Assembly (NCBI GenBank): GCA_008692225.1
Contig: VICG01000016.1
Location: 1,591,001-1,655,000 of the forward strand
Reading direction: 5' to 3'
Source of the DNA: Monilinia fructicola
Lineage: Eukaryota; Ascomycota; Leotiomycetes; Helotiales; Sclerotiniaceae
Length of the DNA: 64,000 nt
Every line of letters begins with the position of its first letter. The first letter of the stretch is position 1. The position numbers and the translations under genes are program-made. This document shows, piece by piece, positions 1 to 11,400 of the stretch. The notes under the pieces were generated by a model. It saw only the letters and a list, made by a program, of their open reading frames with translations, searched no databases and was not told the origin of the DNA.

Positions 1-239
1 CAAAGAATTAGACAAACTCTCCAAAAATCATTGAATTGCAATGGAAATATTTGGTGGTACTTTGAAGCAAGACCGAGAAGGTGCATGTGTCTGGGAATGT
101 CGGGATGTTGCAGTTTGAGGTATTGCTGTACTATATTCGAGGTATGATGAAATTGATCTATTCTTTGGCTTCAATGTACACTGTCGTCCTCCTCGAACCC
201 CCAACTTATCCACAAATCCCATAGCTTCGTTGTCAACAT

Positions 240-755
240 CTATCCCTTGCTGAACCAGGTCTTGTGTCCAAAGACCATTCGGGTCAACATGTACATAGAT
301 CCTATTATTTGAATGTTAGTCATACCTTTCCTGTGTCTACCTTAACGCTCAACATACCGGCGAATCCTCCCCAAAGAGCGACGTAGTATGGGTAAAGCAT
401 AATCTTGCTTCTAGGAGTCTGCATGTATTGTCAGAAATGTCCTTCGATTGAGATAGGTCCTAGGTTTTCCCCCCTCTCCCCCCCTTCCCCCTCATGCCGC
501 GGAATATGGAGCAAGACACATACTTGGTTCCATTGACGAATGTGCTTCTTAGCACCTTCTTGGAAGAGTTGCTGGTAGTGGGGAACACGGTTTTCGCGGA
601 GTTTGAAGCTATTGATATGTATAGTCAGTAAATGATCTTGCAACAATTTCTCACGGGCTTGGCGGTGGCCTGGAGTTGGGCGCAACCGTAGTCTCAGAAG
701 CTCTTCCTCAAGTGCCGAATTTCTTTGAGAACTTGGGTATGACTTACCCAGCCAT
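240..755 (-). CDS. COX7: Cytochrome c oxidase subunit 7 (Cox7 / COX7a family)
   Basis: Four small exons on the minus strand: 748-755, 524-608, 358-418 and 240-301, joined by GT-AG introns in consistent phase, give a 71-residue protein ending in TAG. It starts MAGFKLRENRVPHYQQLFQE and then carries PRSKIMLYPYY followed by one hydrophobic stretch (about residues 40-57). The N-x-V-x-x-x-Q-x-x-F-Q block and PRS...LYPYY match the layout of yeast Cox7, which is 60 residues long. In that family the protein is a single-span accessory subunit of respiratory complex IV in the mitochondrial inner membrane. The first exon is only 8 bases (ATG GCT GG), so ORF-based gene finders easily miss this gene. It is divergent from the PPR-type gene at 1018. 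Exon joins are inferred from frame and splice signals. Confidence 0.85.
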
Positions 756-1017
756 TGTGTCTGTAATCAAAGCGTTATGGTTTGTTTGGGTATTAGAGGA
801 AGTGGTTCGATGTTGAATTCGCAGGAGGCTCGGATCGAAATCCACGCTAATTTTGATGACTAAGCTTCGTCAACTTTCCAAGCAGCCCAGAATATTTTGA
901 GAAAGGACAACGCCCAACCAAGCTTTGATACGTTACGCCAAAGCATGCGATTCTTTCCATGGCAGTGATGGATCTGCATAAATACCTGATCAAAATCTCG
1001 AGGGACGGCGCATCATA
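756..1017. promoter_or_regulatory. Shared divergent promoter region, COX7 / PPR gene
   Basis: The 262 bp between the start codons of COX7 (minus) and the PPR-type gene (plus) must hold both 5' UTRs and promoters. Both products are predicted to be mitochondrial, so shared control is possible. I see no specific factor-binding motif that I can name. Confidence 0.4.
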
Positions 1018-3486
1018 ATGCGCCCTGCGTTACAACGAATTATCTCTAGATATCCATCATTGCATCTCCTTCGATATCTAATACGCGCAACGGGTACCCC
1101 GCTGTCCACCAATATTCAATATGGCGACGTGGGTATAAAACGCAATCGAGATTACGCAAGTCTCAGCATTGGATTTGAGGCTGCGAATCAGCCTGTCACG
1201 AATTTCGATAACCCCAATTCCGCCCAGCCAGTTATACGTCATGCCATTTCAAAAATATCCTCAAATGCCCCCCGCACAGTTGTTTCTCACGCCGATACGC
1301 AATCGATGACTATCAAAGAGTATAAGAGATGGAAAGATTACTTTACACCTGCCGAGCTTGAATATGAATCCCGTGTACCTAAAACGACCCAAGAAGACGC
1401 AGTACGATTAGTCGATAACCCAATTTATGAAAAAGACATGGAATTGTGGGCAGTGCTCTTAGTGTATAGACGAGGAATGTATGGTGATGAGGGGGTGAGG
1501 ATATTCTGGGAAGCAATCCGTACCCGGAATATCCATTTGCCGGTTGAGGGTTTGGCATCTTGGACAATGTGGAGAGCCTTTGTGGATCTAGGTCTTCAAG
1601 ATAAAGATGTACTCGAAAGTCTCATTCAATATGCAGATGACTTGCTGCAACAGACTGGTCAGCGTTGGAATGGACTTTATACAAGGATCATGTATCATCT
1701 TCTAATGAGGGATAGAGGCGCTGAAGCATTTCAATGGCATAGAAAACTGATGGTGCGTCATCCACCTCAGCCTAGAGCATTCGAGAGATTATGTTTCAAA
1801 GTGATTACTCTCAAAGGAGACATTGAAGCTTTACGGAAGATATACGAAGCAAGTAAATTTCATGTCTCATACTCTAGTATTATGATACCATTTTATCGTC
1901 AGGAACAATATGCATCTGCATACAAATGGCATTTTTCGCTTTTTCAGAAGCAAGACTTTCCAAAATCCGCAAGACCTACCGAGGATTTGATTCGAATTTT
2001 GACGAAATTTAGGAGTCCATTGGCTCTTAGAGTCGCCCGCAGCTTAATACATGTAGGGATATCCTTACCTCCTAGTCTAGAGAGTGAACTCAAGGATACT
2101 CGAAGTATATCGAGGGAAATGATGAATCTCATTCATGGTGAGGTCTTTCATATCAAGCCTAAGAAGTATGATGATGAATTAGGGGCTCGTTGGCTTGCTA
2201 CAACTTGGATTCCATTAGATGTGTCCATACAATCTATTCACGCACTTGGGGTAAGAGAGATTGGCCCATTATCATTTCAATCTATTGCTCTACGAGATCC
2301 AGATTGTAAGGCCATTGTCAAAAGGCTAGATCAACTCGCTGAACTCGGTATATCTCCTGGTCGGTCGAAATTTGTCAAGGCCGTGGAAAGTTTTGCGAGA
2401 GAAGGAAATCATGAATTCTTAAACGCTTTATTGAATAGTGACCAGCATCCTGCGGCACTGGATGATTGGGTACTTCAGGAGAAGCTTTTGGCTTCTTACG
2501 CTGCTAAGGAACAGCTTAATGAATTCCGTCAAACCATGGCCATAAGATTAGTCGGAAGTAGAACTCCAGATTTCGACGTTTACAACATACATCTCAGGAT
2601 ATGCGTAATTAGACACCAATGGGATGCCGTGCTGAAGACTTTATCTGAAATGAGGATGAACCGCATACCGGCAAAGCCAGGTTCAATCTCCTGTATTCTA
2701 CGACAATTATTGCGGCCACGTCGACGCGGTCAGCGACCTGTGACGGATCCTAGATACAACAAATTCAATGATGTAACTATGGCAATCAAGATTCTTACAG
2801 GTATCATGGTATCCGGGTCATCAGTCTCAATACATCATTGGACCGAAATCATCAGACGACTTGGGATGCTTGGTCGTGAGAAAGATTTACACAATTTGTG
2901 TATGTTTTTAGCCTCTTGGTATGGCTCTAAAAGACATAATCTTCTGCCTGGTGCAAATCACCTACGAATTCGAGATCGCACACAAGTTCCAGACGATCTA
3001 GTTCCAACATGGCACAGACAACATCCTCTTCGGCGCCTCTTTCCATCCAGTTTGCAAAGGGCAATTGTGGAATGGGGCTTTAAGCGAGCATTAGTAAGCC
3101 CACCGCCAAACTTTCCAGGTCTCGCGCGTTCGGACAAGAAAACAACATACAACGTCACGAATGGTATTGTACTTTTGCGAGAACTGTATCACATGGGAGT
3201 AGAGATTGAACCAAACGCGATTAGGAGAGCAGTTGTTGATCGTCTGGTCATTCTGTATGGACCAGGAAGATCAGCTACCAAAGCGAATCGACAAGCCCGA
3301 ATGCTCAATCCCTTGAGTTTGGAGGAGATGATAGCAGAAATCGATGATTGTCTGCCAGGCATAAAGATGTTTCCTTATCCGGATGCAGCAAAATATATTC
3401 GCCAGCGAGCAAGTACGAGGTTTTTGAGAATCAAGCGCTTGCAGATGAAGCGAGATGCTAAATGGCGATTGACAGGGAGATTATGA
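1018..3486 (+). CDS. Pentatricopeptide-repeat-type mitochondrial protein
   Basis: A single uninterrupted frame of 822 codons. The N-terminus (MRPALQRIISRYPSLHLLRY and onward to about residue 50) is Arg/Ser-rich with almost no acidic residues, as expected for a mitochondrial presequence. From about residue 130 the sequence is a run of paired amphipathic helices with PPR-like spacing, for example FDVYNIHLRICVIRHQWDAV near residues 520-540 and VTNGIVLLRELYHMGVEIEP near 712-732. The C-terminus is strongly basic (RFLRIKRLQMKRDAKWR). Fungal proteins of this kind bind organellar RNA and act in processing, stability or translation of mitochondrial transcripts. The specific target cannot be told from sequence. 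The ATG at 1018 is the first in frame and is followed directly by the presequence. Family assignment is by helical pattern, not by a catalytic motif. Confidence 0.8.
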   Translation: MRPALQRIISRYPSLHLLRYLIRATGTPLSTNIQYGDVGIKRNRDYASLSIGFEAANQPVTNFDNPNSAQPVIRHAISKISSNAPRTVVSHADTQSMTIKEYKRWKDYFTPAELEYESRVPKTTQEDAVRLVDNPIYEKDMELWAVLLVYRRGMYGDEGVRIFWEAIRTRNIHLPVEGLASWTMWRAFVDLGLQDKDVLESLIQYADDLLQQTGQRWNGLYTRIMYHLLMRDRGAEAFQWHRKLMVRHPPQPRAFERLCFKVITLKGDIEALRKIYEASKFHVSYSSIMIPFYRQEQYASAYKWHFSLFQKQDFPKSARPTEDLIRILTKFRSPLALRVARSLIHVGISLPPSLESELKDTRSISREMMNLIHGEVFHIKPKKYDDELGARWLATTWIPLDVSIQSIHALGVREIGPLSFQSIALRDPDCKAIVKRLDQLAELGISPGRSKFVKAVESFAREGNHEFLNALLNSDQHPAALDDWVLQEKLLASYAAKEQLNEFRQTMAIRLVGSRTPDFDVYNIHLRICVIRHQWDAVLKTLSEMRMNRIPAKPGSISCILRQLLRPRRRGQRPVTDPRYNKFNDVTMAIKILTGIMVSGSSVSIHHWTEIIRRLGMLGREKDLHNLCMFLASWYGSKRHNLLPGANHLRIRDRTQVPDDLVPTWHRQHPLRRLFPSSLQRAIVEWGFKRALVSPPPNFPGLARSDKKTTYNVTNGIVLLRELYHMGVEIEPNAIRRAVVDRLVILYGPGRSATKANRQARMLNPLSLEEMIAEIDDCLPGIKMFPYPDAAKYIRQRASTRFLRIKRLQMKRDAKWRLTGRL

Positions 3487-6400
3487 TTGTATAATCTAGA
3501 GAAATGTAAGAATAATTGTATCATATTTCAAAATGATGATGGCATCTTAGCATTTTAAGGAACTCTTAGTGGGCATAATTGACTTTTTTATTCTTTGGAG
3601 CCGGCAGAGAACCTTTCAGATCAAGTGAATCTCTTACATACTTAAAGACTCATTGTTAGCATCCCTTCTCAACCTCCTTCAACTCCTTCCGCCAAGTGAT
3701 AACTTGTCCATTCCCTTCCATCTTACAACCTGCTCTCTACATTTTCCCTCAGTATCGATATAACAATACAGGAAATATGGAAGATGGTTGATGATAATCC
3801 TGAATAAGGCGCGCCACCTCAGTTATTTTTTATGGAATTTTGATGAACCACTCATGAAAATCTCGGGAGCCGTAGATACTGGGCAGGAGAACGGAATAGA
3901 GGAGCGCAATGAATATGAAAGGTGGGTAAAGGTAGCAGTCGCCAAATGATCGAGGAAAGATTCTTTAGAATCGCCGTGGATCAAGAGGGGAAGCGAGTTT
4001 GGTGGAGAGCTGGTTGAAATCTTTTGTGCTTTTCGTTTACTTTTCTTGTTGAAGCTACACATTCTTCAATCAATGGATTCGGATCCAGGAAGCTCTTCAT
4101 CGCCCAAGTAGTTTTTGATACCTCGAGTTGAGGTCAATCAATTTAGTCGCTATTCGCTTCATTAATTACAACTATCCTTTGTGCTGCTGTCATCAAAAGA
4201 TACATGCAAGATTCTCCTCTTCTCTGTTCCTCTATCTCGATGTTGAGCAGATATTTGACGATGAGGCTGGAATGATGGATTTTCAGATCCTCATTCTTGA
4301 ATCCATCAATTCAGATTGCTCGTCTGATGCATTTAGAGTGATACTTCAGACATAACATACTAATTCCTTTGGTGGAAAAAGAGGTTGAACAAAAGAGGAG
4401 GAAAAAGTCAAGCCAGGCTTTCGTATTTTGGAAACTCTGGGTAATGTAAGATGGAATGATAATAGTATTGAGTGTTGAGACTTGGGATGGATACTCGACA
4501 GAATTTGTTGGAAGGGTTTAGAATGTTATCTTGGTTATTCAATAAAAGCAGCCATAATCATCAAATCATTTGAGATGTCGGTTGATAGACTGGAGGTAAC
4601 ATCTGGGCATGGATTGATAGCAACAATGGGCTGCATCAAGTGATTATCGAGGGTGTGGCTGGGAATCTGTTACTCGAATGATATCTGTATTTTCGGAAGA
4701 TCACCAGGTGAAGATCTGGTGAAAGCATTGGATGGGTAGTATACATCTGAGATTATTTTAAGCTTCTTGGCGAATTCTCGCATCTTGAATCCTAGAAGAC
4801 TTTATGAGTTCATTGATTCTTCCTACCATCTTCCGTGAGCACATTAGTTCATCCTCATTCTCCTTTCCCCATACCTTCTTGGCTTGCCTACATAATCGAA
4901 CGACATGACACCGCCAAGTTGTAGGCAGCGACCATCTAAATCTGGGGTTATCACTTCTCAACTCCGAAATGCTTACCATAACATATCCTCATTACATAGT
5001 CGTCCGTGCTAGTTGACATTCCCATTCAAAGCCTGCTCGTAACTTTAACATACCTGCCGCCAGTTCATAGCAACATACCTTTTGACTATAACTTCTCAGA
5101 GTTGCTTGAGGAAGGTATCCCGAAGGGTTTGCATATTTGCTCAGCAGCATCGCTTACATCACAGCATTAAGTCCTTTTCGCAAGAGCTAAACGATGTAAA
5201 CTATAAAGTTTCACTCCATCCTAGTTCTCTAAGTAGCGAGACATCCTTAAAGGTAGTCCACAAAAGACCATATTTAGTCAACTTGAGAATCCGACACTTT
5301 TTGAGAAGAAATTTGATAGACGACGATCTAGACAGATCTCAACGACACACTGTCCAATCAATCGAATTTTGCCTCTTTGACCATTTGATTTCAACTCAAA
5401 TTCTCGTTCTCTAGCCAGAAGACGGAGCAGATATAAAGATAGGGGTCGAGGTCGAGATCGATGGTTAATAGTAGCGGCTGTCAATACCCTATCCTTTCAA
5501 TGTCTCCCGTGAATTATCAGTCTTAGCGAGTCGATTAGATTGATGGGTATCCTAGAAAATCCTTACAGACTAACGAGAATAGATCCTTGGCAGCCAAGAG
5601 AAAGTAGACATACACCACTTGCCAAGGACTGATACAATATTTTCAGCTTTATAGTAGCGTGGCTAAGAGATTGGCATCAATTTGCTTATCTTCTTCAATA
5701 TTTGCAACATTTGGAAGGATATTATCGCCGGTAGTTTCGTGTTAGAATCGTCAGTGATGCCCGTGATACTAAATTAAATCACATTGATTTCCATGGACCT
5801 CATGCTGCTGGACTGGTGCTGCATCGTTATTAATTTACGATCATCGAAAAAGTTAAGTTGATGAGTAAAATAGCTTTTCTTCAGATGTATAGCCTTTCTT
5901 TCCCTTAGAACACATCTAGAATGCTACTTTGATGATGTGCAGGAATTCCATCATTTAGATTAGGAAAGCAATGATCTGATTTAATAGGAAGGTCGAGTTA
6001 CGCAGACCCTTTCGCTTATTTGCCTACTCCCCCTGATCATGAGCCTTTCGATTCCTTGAGCTATCTCGCATAATGGTTTCCACCAGTACGGGGTGGCCCG
6101 CGACTATCTTCGGTACAAAATTTCTAGGATACAGACTTACTAAATATACCACTTGAATTTTCGCCAAGAGAAGGGGGCTGTAGCCACCCGATCCACATCC
6201 ATAGGTCATTGATCATCACCAGTTTCTGAATAAACACCATAAGAAAAATGAAGCAAAAATTGTACATTGCAAAGATGTATCATTCAAAGCAAAAATGAGC
6301 AAAATAGTCTTCAAAATACATGAAAATCATACCACACACTAATTTGATATTGATACAATGTACCCGTTAATGACGTTTAGTTGCCCACTAAAAATGAGTT

Positions 6401-7889
6401 CATCATGGTGTGACCGCACAGGAAAGCATCCGATTTGATTCTTGAAATGTCGATCTTCAATGTGATAGGGGAGATATATTTTAACATCTGTCTACTCAAC
6501 AACTGGCAGTCTTCCGCCAACCCCCTAACTACATGAAGAAAAATAGCTCCCGTGAGATTACCAGATAGGTGGTTAGCTTTTTAAACTCAGTCTGAAGATA
6601 TCAAAACGATAATGATATTCACCTTCTGTAGATACGAGGGGGGTAATTCTATCGGCTTTCCATAGCTGTCAAAGAATCCGGATCGTATATAGCCTTTGTG
6701 CTCACCATGGTTATGTGTTCGAGGGTAGGCATAGAACGGTACAGTAGTTGCTTCTCCGCCAATGTGGGGAAATGATGCGCAGTGTGGCGAAGTTTACCAA
6801 GTAGTGCCACCAAACACTAAATTGATCATTTACCAACTCTGATTCGGGAAGCCCAAAACCTTACGAGGTTTTGAACCTTTAAGATAAGATCCCCAAGAAT
6901 TGAACCTCTATATGTTAGAGGTTGTTGAATCTTGACTCGGGTAATTAAGGTTAAGTACGCACAAGGCCTTCGTTTAACCGAGGCATGCAAATAGAACCCA
7001 CCTGAGGTTAAGTAACCTAAGTACGTATTCGGCCTTTATCTACTTGTAATATCTACGAGCTGTTTCTTTTGATTGGTGAAGAGCGATACTAGATCAAATT
7101 TGTAGTTGTTTGGTAAATTTAGACATATCTTAGTATCTATGGGAAATCATTATCATTATCGGTCATTATTGATGCTAAAGCAGATAGATTACTTGGACAA
7201 AGTGTGCCAAGATCTTCTAGAGTTTATTCCAAACGGAGGCGAATTCCAATGCGGGGTATTGATCCATTATCAAGTGGTTGGCACGCAATCTTTCCTCCAC
7301 ACGGTTAAACTAATTGAGCACAGTCTTACGAATTAAACCAATTACATTCTGTGAATAGATTCAATGTGGATTATACATCTACTGCGTTTTATATTCTGGG
7401 GAAATGTCAATGCACATATGCTTGCCAAATGTAGTGTGATGAAGGCCAAGTAAATCCATCTGGGTTATCTATTCGTCTCACTTACATGTTTGAATGCTTT
7501 GACCAACGGGAGTTTTTGCTGATGAACAAACCGCACAGTGATTATTCTGATAGGGTTAGGTGAAGCTATCCATATTCAAGGTTATATGATTAAGGATTTG
7601 TTCGCATCTATCTCATGATTTGTTCAAATGATGTCGATCTTTGAACTTTGACGATCAAGAGTAGCATGACGTCTAGATTGCCTATCACTCTGACTGGGAT
7701 CAGTCCAGATCTAGTGAGATTAACCCAGCTTCTGAGGGGGCTATGTATCAAACAGCAAGTATATAAGGAAGGCAATGTACCGTCTCGATTTCTGAATTCA
7801 GATCATTCAATAGATCAGAAACAATACATCTGAACAAAAGCAATACACATACAATCAAGTTTTAAAGCAACAACACATACCTAGTCATC
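3487..7889. other. Gene-poor intergenic region (4.4 kb)
   Basis: Only short reading frames (under about 110 codons) without family resemblance or consistent splice joins. At 6840-7050 there is a cluster of small inverted and direct repeats (listed separately). I see no coding gene, tRNA or intact transposon here. Confidence 0.55.
6880..7052. repeat. Short hairpin and imperfect direct repeats
   Basis: AACCTCTA at about 6903 pairs with TAGAGGTT at about 6916 to form an 8 bp stem. Further on, AAGTACGCACAAGGCCTT (about 6953) and AAGTACGTATTCGGCCTT (about 7020) form an imperfect direct repeat, each preceded by AGGTTAAG or a close variant. This could be a remnant of a small transposable element. 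No flanking target-site duplication is obvious. Confidence 0.35.
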
Positions 7890-8425
7890 ATGGATTCCAG
7901 ATTTCAAACCACCGGCGACAGAAATGTCATGTTCAGAGACTCATTTGATACACAGTTGTTGGGTTCAACACTCAGTATGTTAACTATTCATAATCATCAT
8001 CAACGTGGAAGCTAATACCCAGTTCAGAGAAAACCAACACAAGTCTCTCTGCTCAACAAGAATCTCCTTTCGATGATTATGAACAAGATTGGAACACCAC
8101 CACTCACGAACGAGACACTTGGGCAACTCGTGAGCGACGAAAGTCAACTCCCTTCGCAAATATCAGCAACTCTGCTTTTATGGGCTCCCACCACGAAGCC
8201 AAACATGGCCGCAGTGGAAGCTCGAATCAACCTCGAAAAGGATCTATCCTGAGTTTGTGGTCAGATCCTAATGGAGATGAGGAACACGACAACACTTTGC
8301 AAAGAATATCTAGCAGGAGATCAGAGGGCTCTTCAACAGATGGTAGAAGAGGGAGTATTTTAAGTTTATTTGGTAGAAGGAAGGACGAAAGTGGGAGGGA
8401 TATCATCCACTCTGATGGTGCTTAA
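7890..8425 (+). CDS. Small Ser/Arg-rich protein with duplicated GSILSL motif
   Basis: Two exons, 7890-7974 and 8028-8425, joined by a 53 bp GT-AG intron that keeps frame, give 160 residues. The protein is hydrophilic and probably disordered. A motif occurs twice: RKGSILSLW near residue 97 and RRGSILSLFGRRKDESGRD near 133, each a basic patch followed by G-S-I-L-S-L. The basic-x-Ser context resembles PKA/AGC kinase targets, but this is inference. The protein ends DIIHSDGA. I do not recognise a named family and see no catalytic residues, signal peptide or membrane span. It stands alone between long gene-poor stretches. The start is the first ATG upstream of the splice junction and follows an A-rich leader. 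Confidence 0.7.
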
Positions 8426-11400
8426 AAGCCGTCAACTATGATGGCAGGGAAAGAGTGTTTGTTTGGATTGTTGAGCATGGCATAATGATACCTGGGTTGG
8501 TCCCGCGGCTTGGGACGTTGAGGAGATGAGTTATGAGATATGTATATATAGTTTATATTATATTAGGGATTTTGTATTTTATATTCGGGTATTCTAGGAT
8601 ATTCAGGCGGCTGAAATGTATTTTTTAAACAAGAAACACTCTTCCATATTTCTAAGATATAAATTGATAATAGAATTGATTTGTCAAGTCATCAACAAGC
8701 AATTAAGTATCCCCAAAAAATATACGCTCATTATTAGCCTTAAACTTAGACCTCCATGAAAATATCTTCAACTCTCATACTTCTTTATTGAATATTCATA
8801 TGAGGGCCTCATTGGCTCATTTGAAAATGAATCCTTTTCTAAATACTTACCAGCACTCCAGGGCTAGCACAGCAATGAACCAAAGACAGATAATAAGAGT
8901 ACGTACATGGTCTATGTCAACCCCAGACTCCTCCGCAAAACACATTTCTCATGATTCGATTTTTATCCCCTTCATCCGGTAACTTACGGACTAGCTCACC
9001 AGCTCTAGGCCCAGAGCTAACAAGAAGATCTTAATTTGACCTTAGACATAGCCACTACTGCCATGATACCATCACACTAGTGAAACTCGGGGGTTTCGTC
9101 TCGGTCCATCCGTCCGATCGAGACCAAGCGTATCCTCTTTCCGAGATGATAATCACAACATTAACTTTTACTTAAACTGGTGAAACAACCGTCTGCAGTA
9201 AAGAATAGAGGTTTGACTATCAAATCTAGTCGAAATCCCCAACTTTGAAATTCACAGCGTAGAATTAATAACGTCGCCCAATTATCATATTCCCAGCGAT
9301 ATATTCGAGTCATCTTTGCCAAGGCAATAGCCAAGGTGAGCAAGCTGCCACCTAACATAGATGAGATAAGATAAAATAATTTGGCAGTTGACAAATCCCA
9401 TCTCATCTATCTAGCTCCTTATTGAAAGTTAAGAACTTGTCATGTGCGGCTGTGCAAGTACATGTGACAGCACAATATCCTCTTCACATGAATGAAGTCC
9501 AACCCGGACAGCACATATGTCATACATGTATCAATGTACGTATTATTAGTAAGTTATTCTCATTAAGTGTTCTGATGGCTTTCATACCTTTGCTTTATAT
9601 CCAATGGATTCATCATGTGTATGAACATGAAATGATGAACACTCCTCCTACCTGATATGGAGTTATCTGAGAAGGTTGCATATGTGCTCGATATTCTGCA
9701 GCAAGTCGAACTAACTGTTATATAAGGTTAATAAGAATCTTGGCATTAGTCTACTATCGTTCGTTCATTGTAAAAGTTCATACGAATGTACGAACTATTG
9801 AATTCTGCAACAGAATGATCCTTCCTTCATTCATTGACCCAAATCCTTGGAATCTTTTGCAGAGCGACATTGGACGCAGAGTTGTAACGCACGCGTAAAG
9901 TTCTGCATGTAAATCTTCAACGGATCTCCAGAATACAAATAAGGCCACCGACATTCATTTTACAATTGAATTTAATTTGCCGGATGAACGCTATTGAAAT
10001 AATGCAACAAAGCCAACCAATCACGATTCGTGAAGATTTGGAGAACATACAACTTACTTGCATATCCAAGATTTTTGTACTTCTCTGCAGGATAAGGTGG
10101 GGCTTTGGGATGTGATATGCTGTGCCTCTCATACATGATGGAGATTGAGGATTTCTGAGTTACGTATTTCGGTTGGAGAATTGAATGGCACGATATGGTG
10201 GTACCGTTACATTGAGAGGCGCAGTGCGAAAGTACGCGCTAAAAGAAAGCCCTCAAGGTTGAAGAATCAAGAGAAGATCAACTTATGTATGTTTTCATGA
10301 ATACCACCCCCCCGCATATGATCGAAGAAGCAACTTCTTGTTTTAGTAAGTTGAGCTTGGTGATATGTTGGGTGTTGGATTTCGAAATCGTACAGAACGA
10401 ATACATATCTGGGAAATTGGATATGCAGTAAGAATGGATATTTTCCCCGTGTTATTTGGTAGTTTCTAAGCAACATGATAATGTTGTAGAAATTTTCACC
10501 CCACTAAGGTCTTCAGATTTCTCCCCTTTTCATCGTTTCACGACATATTCGCTTATCGTAACTACTTTCTTCACACCACACCCCTCCCATCCCCCCAAAA
10601 CCATAACGAGACTTCTTTGCTCTTGCGCCCCAAATTTTGATCCGTCCTAAACAATCCACCAACCATCATTCCTTTCCTTGCACCCGCATGAAATACCCAC
10701 ACAACGTTATGCGGCTTCGTGGCTGGATCACGGAGTAGTATCAAAATTTACCAACCTCGCGGGTCACGGTTTGTGTCACACTTTACAATTCATGTTACAT
10801 CCTGAGGCGCTGTACATGAGTGTTTGAAATAATCCTGCTATTGTTTGCAGGTACCCCTCTTAGAAAACATCAAAAATAGAGAGCCTGGTTGGATTTCTTC
10901 CTGTTATACACGAGCTATCGCGGCCTATTTCTTCGAGTGAAGACTCAGGGCTTGTGAGTATGAGAACTTGAAATCAAGCTAAGGTAGAAGGGGTAGTTTT
11001 TAGTTCATCTTTGAATCGAGGGGATCGTGAACCTGAATCCTAGCTTAACCTAGCTAGATCTCCAATAACTTTGGGCGTTCTACATACAGGCGGGAAGGAA
11101 AAATCGTGAGGCTAAGACAGCATTAGTATAGTAGGTAGAGCACAGCAAGTTCTGGGTTTTGAGCTTGGAGTAGAGCTATCTACACTCCTGCAGAAAGCAG
11201 GAAGTCCCAAATAGCTGGTTGTGTCACTCCCCACCCTTCGTTCTACCCGATTCTATGCCTTGTGATGTGTTGAGTCGTAAAAGAGGTTAAGCAAGGTGAA
11301 GTGAACATAGAAAAGTGTAAAGACGGCCATCACTTACTTATCCCTTGAGCATAATGCTTAAGATCTTAATTATCTCATCATAAAATGTTTGTGATATATC

